64,000 bases of DNA from the NCBI GenBank assembly GCA_900128395.1, contig LT649236.1:19128-83127 (forward strand), read 5' to 3'. The translations under genes and the position numbers were made by a program. Below, piece after piece: positions 60,810 through 64,000 of the stretch (its first letter is position 1; each line of letters begins with the position of its first letter). The notes under the pieces are model-generated. The model was not told where the DNA came from. It worked only from the letters and a program-made list of their open reading frames with translations, and did not search any database. This DNA is from Stramenopiles sp. TOSAG23-2 (Eukaryota > Sar).

Positions 60810-63422
60810 TTATACATCTGTTGCTAGATAATCAAATGCTTCTATATCATTATATAATTTCCATTTATAAAAATATATGATTCCATGAATAATTTCATGT
60901 AGATGCGATATATTTGAAGTACCAATGATAATTGCATCATTATAAAAATAAGAATATATTACACTAGCTTGTGCAATTGATATAGAGCGTTGTTCTGCAA
61001 ATTTTGATAAACGCGCTTTTCTCTTCAAGTTACACTCTGTTTTCCACGTTGTCATACGATTTCCTGGGATAATTGTATTATCAACAGATGCTAAGAAACC
61101 CTCTGCTAAAGATGCCCAGGTAAAATACATGTGATTTTTTACTCGATTCTCGACATGATTCAGGTCCACATGAGTGTTGTCATTTTCATTGCGTACAACA
61201 GATTTTGCATTTTTCCATATTTCTTTTGACGGGACAGCTAAAGAAAACTGCGAACTTTCCACAACTGGTGGTACTAAATTTAATTTATTTGCAATTGATA
61301 TTGCTTCTTTGATCCTCATGCTAGTCCAATTTGAGGTTCCCCAATTTAATATTTTCCCATCCTCAATGAAATTATTCATATATTTTACAATTATTTCTAA
61401 ATCATTAAACATTTCTTCATCATCACGATGTAATAGATATAAATCAAAATAATCGCATTTTAAATTAGATAATGAATCGTTTATATCTTTAGTTATATCA
61501 TCAATATGCAAACGAGCGTTTTGTTTAGAGCGATGAAATGGATGTCCACCTTTTCCAATTAAAAATAAATCATTTCGTTCAATAAAACCATCATTTCGTA
61601 ATGTAGGTTTACCATGATACTCTTCATCACATGTTTCATTGTTATTGTTATTATTATTATTATCAAAATCTGATTTTCTTGACCGACTTTCAATCCATTT
61701 TCCAAAAAGTAACTCTACTTTAGAACCATAGACGCTTGCTAAATCAAATGTATTAATTCCCATATTAAATGCTTGATCTAAAAATTTTAATGGTTCTTCA
61801 CATTTGGCAAGATTCATAGTTCCATATATCATTGGATAAATCTTATGAAAAGATGGCGATGATAATAATGATGATGATGACGATTTATTTTTCTCTATCA
61901 TCAATAACTTGTTGTTGCTTTCGATATCAAAATTAAAGTGTATTTCATCTTTATGAAAATAATCTAATACAATACGTTTCCCATCGCATTTAGAAGAGAT
62001 TTCTGATTTTTCTATAATTTCCAGCACATGCAATGGATGTTTCCCGTTGTTTCTCTCCCTACTACTAGTTACCATACTTTGGATCCCTCTTGACCAATCA
62101 GCAACGATGGGATGAGATAATTCTACATTTTTATGATTGAAAGGTGGTGTGAAAAATGGCGTCAATTCAAAAGTTGTGCCAGCAATTTTATCATTCCCAC
62201 CATCACCAACATATTCAACCTTAGAGTTAAACGACCATACATTATTTAATTTCAATATACCTTTTGTTCCATGTAATTCTAATCGATTCGCTTTATCTGA
62301 ATTTTCTGAAAATGATAATGTTGTAGTTAACACACAAGTAAAACTATTTTTAAATTCGAGATGCAATGTAAAAAAATCCATCGAATCTTGTTGTTTCCTC
62401 CAACAGCTTACTGCTAATACATTACCAAATATGCCAGTTAACAACGTTAATGGATATACACCAACATCGACTAAACTTCCAACTTTATATCTACGATGAT
62501 TTTTCCATAGCTTCATACGAAAATCATATGGATACATAGATCCACAATATAAATGGCATATTCCATATTTAATGCTTCCAATTAAATCTGTCCTATTGTT
62601 TACATATTCATAAATAATTTGTTGGCTTTCACCATAACATATTACAGGTGCTACAGCCAATTTTAACTTATTTCGTTTTGCCAATTCTAACAATTCAACT
62701 CCTTGTGCAAATGTACTCGCTAATGGCTTTTCACTATATAGATGGCACTTATGTTTATAAAGTATATCATAATTTGTTTTGTAATGGTATTCAGCAGGGG
62801 TCAAATTCAATATAATGGGAGTGTTTCCAATTGTATCATACTCTTCTTCTTTCTTCATAATAGCAACAAATAATTCATCGAGTGAAGACGCAAATTTACA
62901 ATAACTGAATTGAACGCCATATTTATTTTCTTGTATATTATTAATAGTTTGTGCCAATAATTTACATTTATTGAGATCAATATCAACGATTCCTTGAACA
63001 ATGTAACCTGGATTTTTTGTGAGACTATGAAAATAATAATTGCTAATTTCACCACATCCTAATATAATAATTGGTTGAATATTATTCATAATATATTTCG
63101 TATTCAATAGTGGTTTCTTCTCAACAATATTTGATGACAGATTCTGTGTTGTTGTTGTAGAATTGATGATTTCTTCATCATTATTTGAGTGTTGCTTTTT
63201 CTTTTTTCGCACTCTACGTTCACATATTTCTTTTACATTATTTTTGTCATACAACGTCAATCCAGTTACTTCTTGTAATTTTGCTACAATTTTCCTTCTT
63301 TCCCATTTATTTAATCTTCTACCAGCTGTAAGTGCATTTGCAATTGATACAATATCTTTTTTCTTCAATGTGATTGTTAATAATTCTTCTCCATCATCCT
63401 TATCTGTTGCAATAGATGACAT
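60810..63422 (-). CDS. Fusion of a Gfo/Idh/MocA oxidoreductase with an aldo-keto reductase
   Basis: The ATG at 63422 (MSSIATDKDDGEELLTITL) gives 870 residues. About 1-105 are a charged extra segment (LTAGRRLNKWERRKIVAKLQ). A Gfo/Idh/MocA NAD(P)-oxidoreductase runs 113-500: Rossmann IIILGCGEIS, catalytic-motif EKP at 231-233 (LYSEKPLASTF) and a DVGVYPL loop. An aldo-keto reductase runs 527-870: NTFDLASVYGS (D560, Y565), K624 in IGKGGHP and H665 in YLLHRDD, so the tetrad is complete; WGTSNW and SQFSLA follow. Poly-Asn occurs inside the AKR. Both enzymes act on sugars or polyols, so one chain may do consecutive oxidation and reduction. The substrate is unknown; a link with MIOX is speculative. 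Confidence 0.9.
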   Translation of the reverse strand: MSSIATDKDDGEELLTITLKKKDIVSIANALTAGRRLNKWERRKIVAKLQEVTGLTLYDKNNVKEICERRVRKKKKQHSNNDEEIINSTTTTQNLSSNIVEKKPLLNTKYIMNNIQPIIILGCGEISNYYFHSLTKNPGYIVQGIVDIDLNKCKLLAQTINNIQENKYGVQFSYCKFASSLDELFVAIMKKEEEYDTIGNTPIILNLTPAEYHYKTNYDILYKHKCHLYSEKPLASTFAQGVELLELAKRNKLKLAVAPVICYGESQQIIYEYVNNRTDLIGSIKYGICHLYCGSMYPYDFRMKLWKNHRRYKVGSLVDVGVYPLTLLTGIFGNVLAVSCWRKQQDSMDFFTLHLEFKNSFTCVLTTTLSFSENSDKANRLELHGTKGILKLNNVWSFNSKVEYVGDGGNDKIAGTTFELTPFFTPPFNHKNVELSHPIVADWSRGIQSMVTSSRERNNGKHPLHVLEIIEKSEISSKCDGKRIVLDYFHKDEIHFNFDIESNNKLLMIEKNKSSSSSLLSSPSFHKIYPMIYGTMNLAKCEEPLKFLDQAFNMGINTFDLASVYGSKVELLFGKWIESRSRKSDFDNNNNNNNNETCDEEYHGKPTLRNDGFIERNDLFLIGKGGHPFHRSKQNARLHIDDITKDINDSLSNLKCDYFDLYLLHRDDEEMFNDLEIIVKYMNNFIEDGKILNWGTSNWTSMRIKEAISIANKLNLVPPVVESSQFSLAVPSKEIWKNAKSVVRNENDNTHVDLNHVENRVKNHMYFTWASLAEGFLASVDNTIIPGNRMTTWKTECNLKRKARLSKFAEQRSISIAQASVIYSYFYNDAIIIGTSNISHLHEIIHGIIYFYKWKLYNDIEAFDYLATDV

Positions 63423-64000
63423 GAAATAAGCGTAGCAAACATATATATATGTTAGAAAGTTATTCAATTGATTTACGAATTGGTTGTCGTTGTTGTTGTG
63501 GGTATAGGTTGTACATTTACTATGTACATATAGTTTCTCTGTTTCAGTTGTACATTTATACTATAGTTTCTCTGTTTATATACAATATATATATTCTTAC
63601 AGTTTTTGTGTTTTGTTTCTTGTGTAATGTATGTGTGCATCTTGTTGTTTTTATGTTTTTTTTTTTTTCTTTGGATGAGGATATTCATTATTCAATATTA
63701 TTCTTCACATATTATAATAATTAATATTATATATTTGTTATATACTACCAACTACAATATCCTATACATTTATTACCGATTATACCATTATACCACAAAT
63801 CTAAATCATCAACGAACGACATATGTACATATATACAAAATATAAAAAGTACTGAGTACTGAGATAAGAAGTGTGTAAAAATAAAAAAATAATACACGAG
63901 TTCGTCAATTAAAATGTACGAAGCCGTACGTGCGTACGCGCATTCGTAACACTCTCTTTTAGAGATCTTTTTAAAAAAATATACAAAAAAAACTCTGGCG
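63423..64000. other. Right-edge spacer
   Basis: This AT- and T-rich stretch has no recognisable gene. The far right (63896-63950) holds CACGAGTTCGTC, GTACGAAGCCGTACG and CATTCGTAAC, like the 3'-side motif of convergent spacers. This hints that a gene just beyond the window ends here on the minus strand. Confidence 0.4.

Noticed and set aside
1-64000. CRISPR arrays, operons, Shine-Dalgarno sites, rRNA or tRNA genes, transposons
   Set aside because: The introns, gene families and spacers are eukaryotic. No repeat-spacer array, cloverleaf, transposase or reverse transcriptase was seen, although a tRNA could be missed without a search tool.

Overview
The window is nuclear DNA from a eukaryote. 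It is AT-rich, and its genes are dense and mostly single-exon (about 26 in 64 kb). Asn/Lys/Gln homopolymer runs are frequent, and TAA, TAG and TGA all serve as stops, so the code is standard. Three spliceosomal introns (83-102 nt) can be placed by frame; all start GTAAGT and contain CTAACA. The gene content points to a free-living flagellated protist: tectonic (ciliary transition zone), a calaxin-type EF-hand protein, a prominin-like membrane protein, SCAPER, CAPN7-type calpain, XRN1, a CABIN1/HIR3-type chaperone subunit, endosulfine, myo-inositol oxygenase and a PxGCY-type cysteine-rich surface protein. I cannot fix the lineage from this; a stramenopile-like or other deep-branching flagellate would fit. 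No rRNA, tRNA, CRISPR array, transposon or virus was recognised.

Layout, left to right: partial CABIN1-like gene (-); LRR protein (+); small basic coiled-coil protein (-); large conserved CxxC protein (+); PxGCY surface protein (-); two-exon EF-hand protein (+); HAD phosphatase (-); START-domain gene broken by a perfect tandem duplication (-); short protein (+); two-exon epimerase-like SDR (+); calaxin-like protein (-); short basic protein (+); two-exon prominin-like protein (-); EF-hand/C2 protein (+); XRN1 (-); tectonic (-); endosulfine (+); CAPN7 (-); PH-like/coiled-coil protein (-); SH3/RhoGAP/WH2 protein (+); secreted protein (-); BPI/LBP protein (+); SCAPER (-); MIOX (+); basic coiled-coil protein (+); Gfo/Idh/MocA-AKR fusion (-).

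Strands alternate strikingly: of 25 neighbouring gene pairs, 10 are convergent, 10 divergent and only 5 tandem. All ten convergent spacers carry TACGAA or TACGAG (or complement), five of them the exact nonamer TACGAAGTA and two the palindrome TACGAATTCGTA. This is the strongest unexplained signal: a candidate 3'-end-processing, termination or boundary element.

Functional links: several products belong to cilia (tectonic, calaxin-like, prominin-like, SCAPER). XRN1 and SCAPER both touch mRNA decay. MIOX lies 1.4 kb from a fused oxidoreductase/aldo-keto reductase, which could suggest inositol/uronate metabolism. These links are inferred from family knowledge, since eukaryotic neighbours need not work together.
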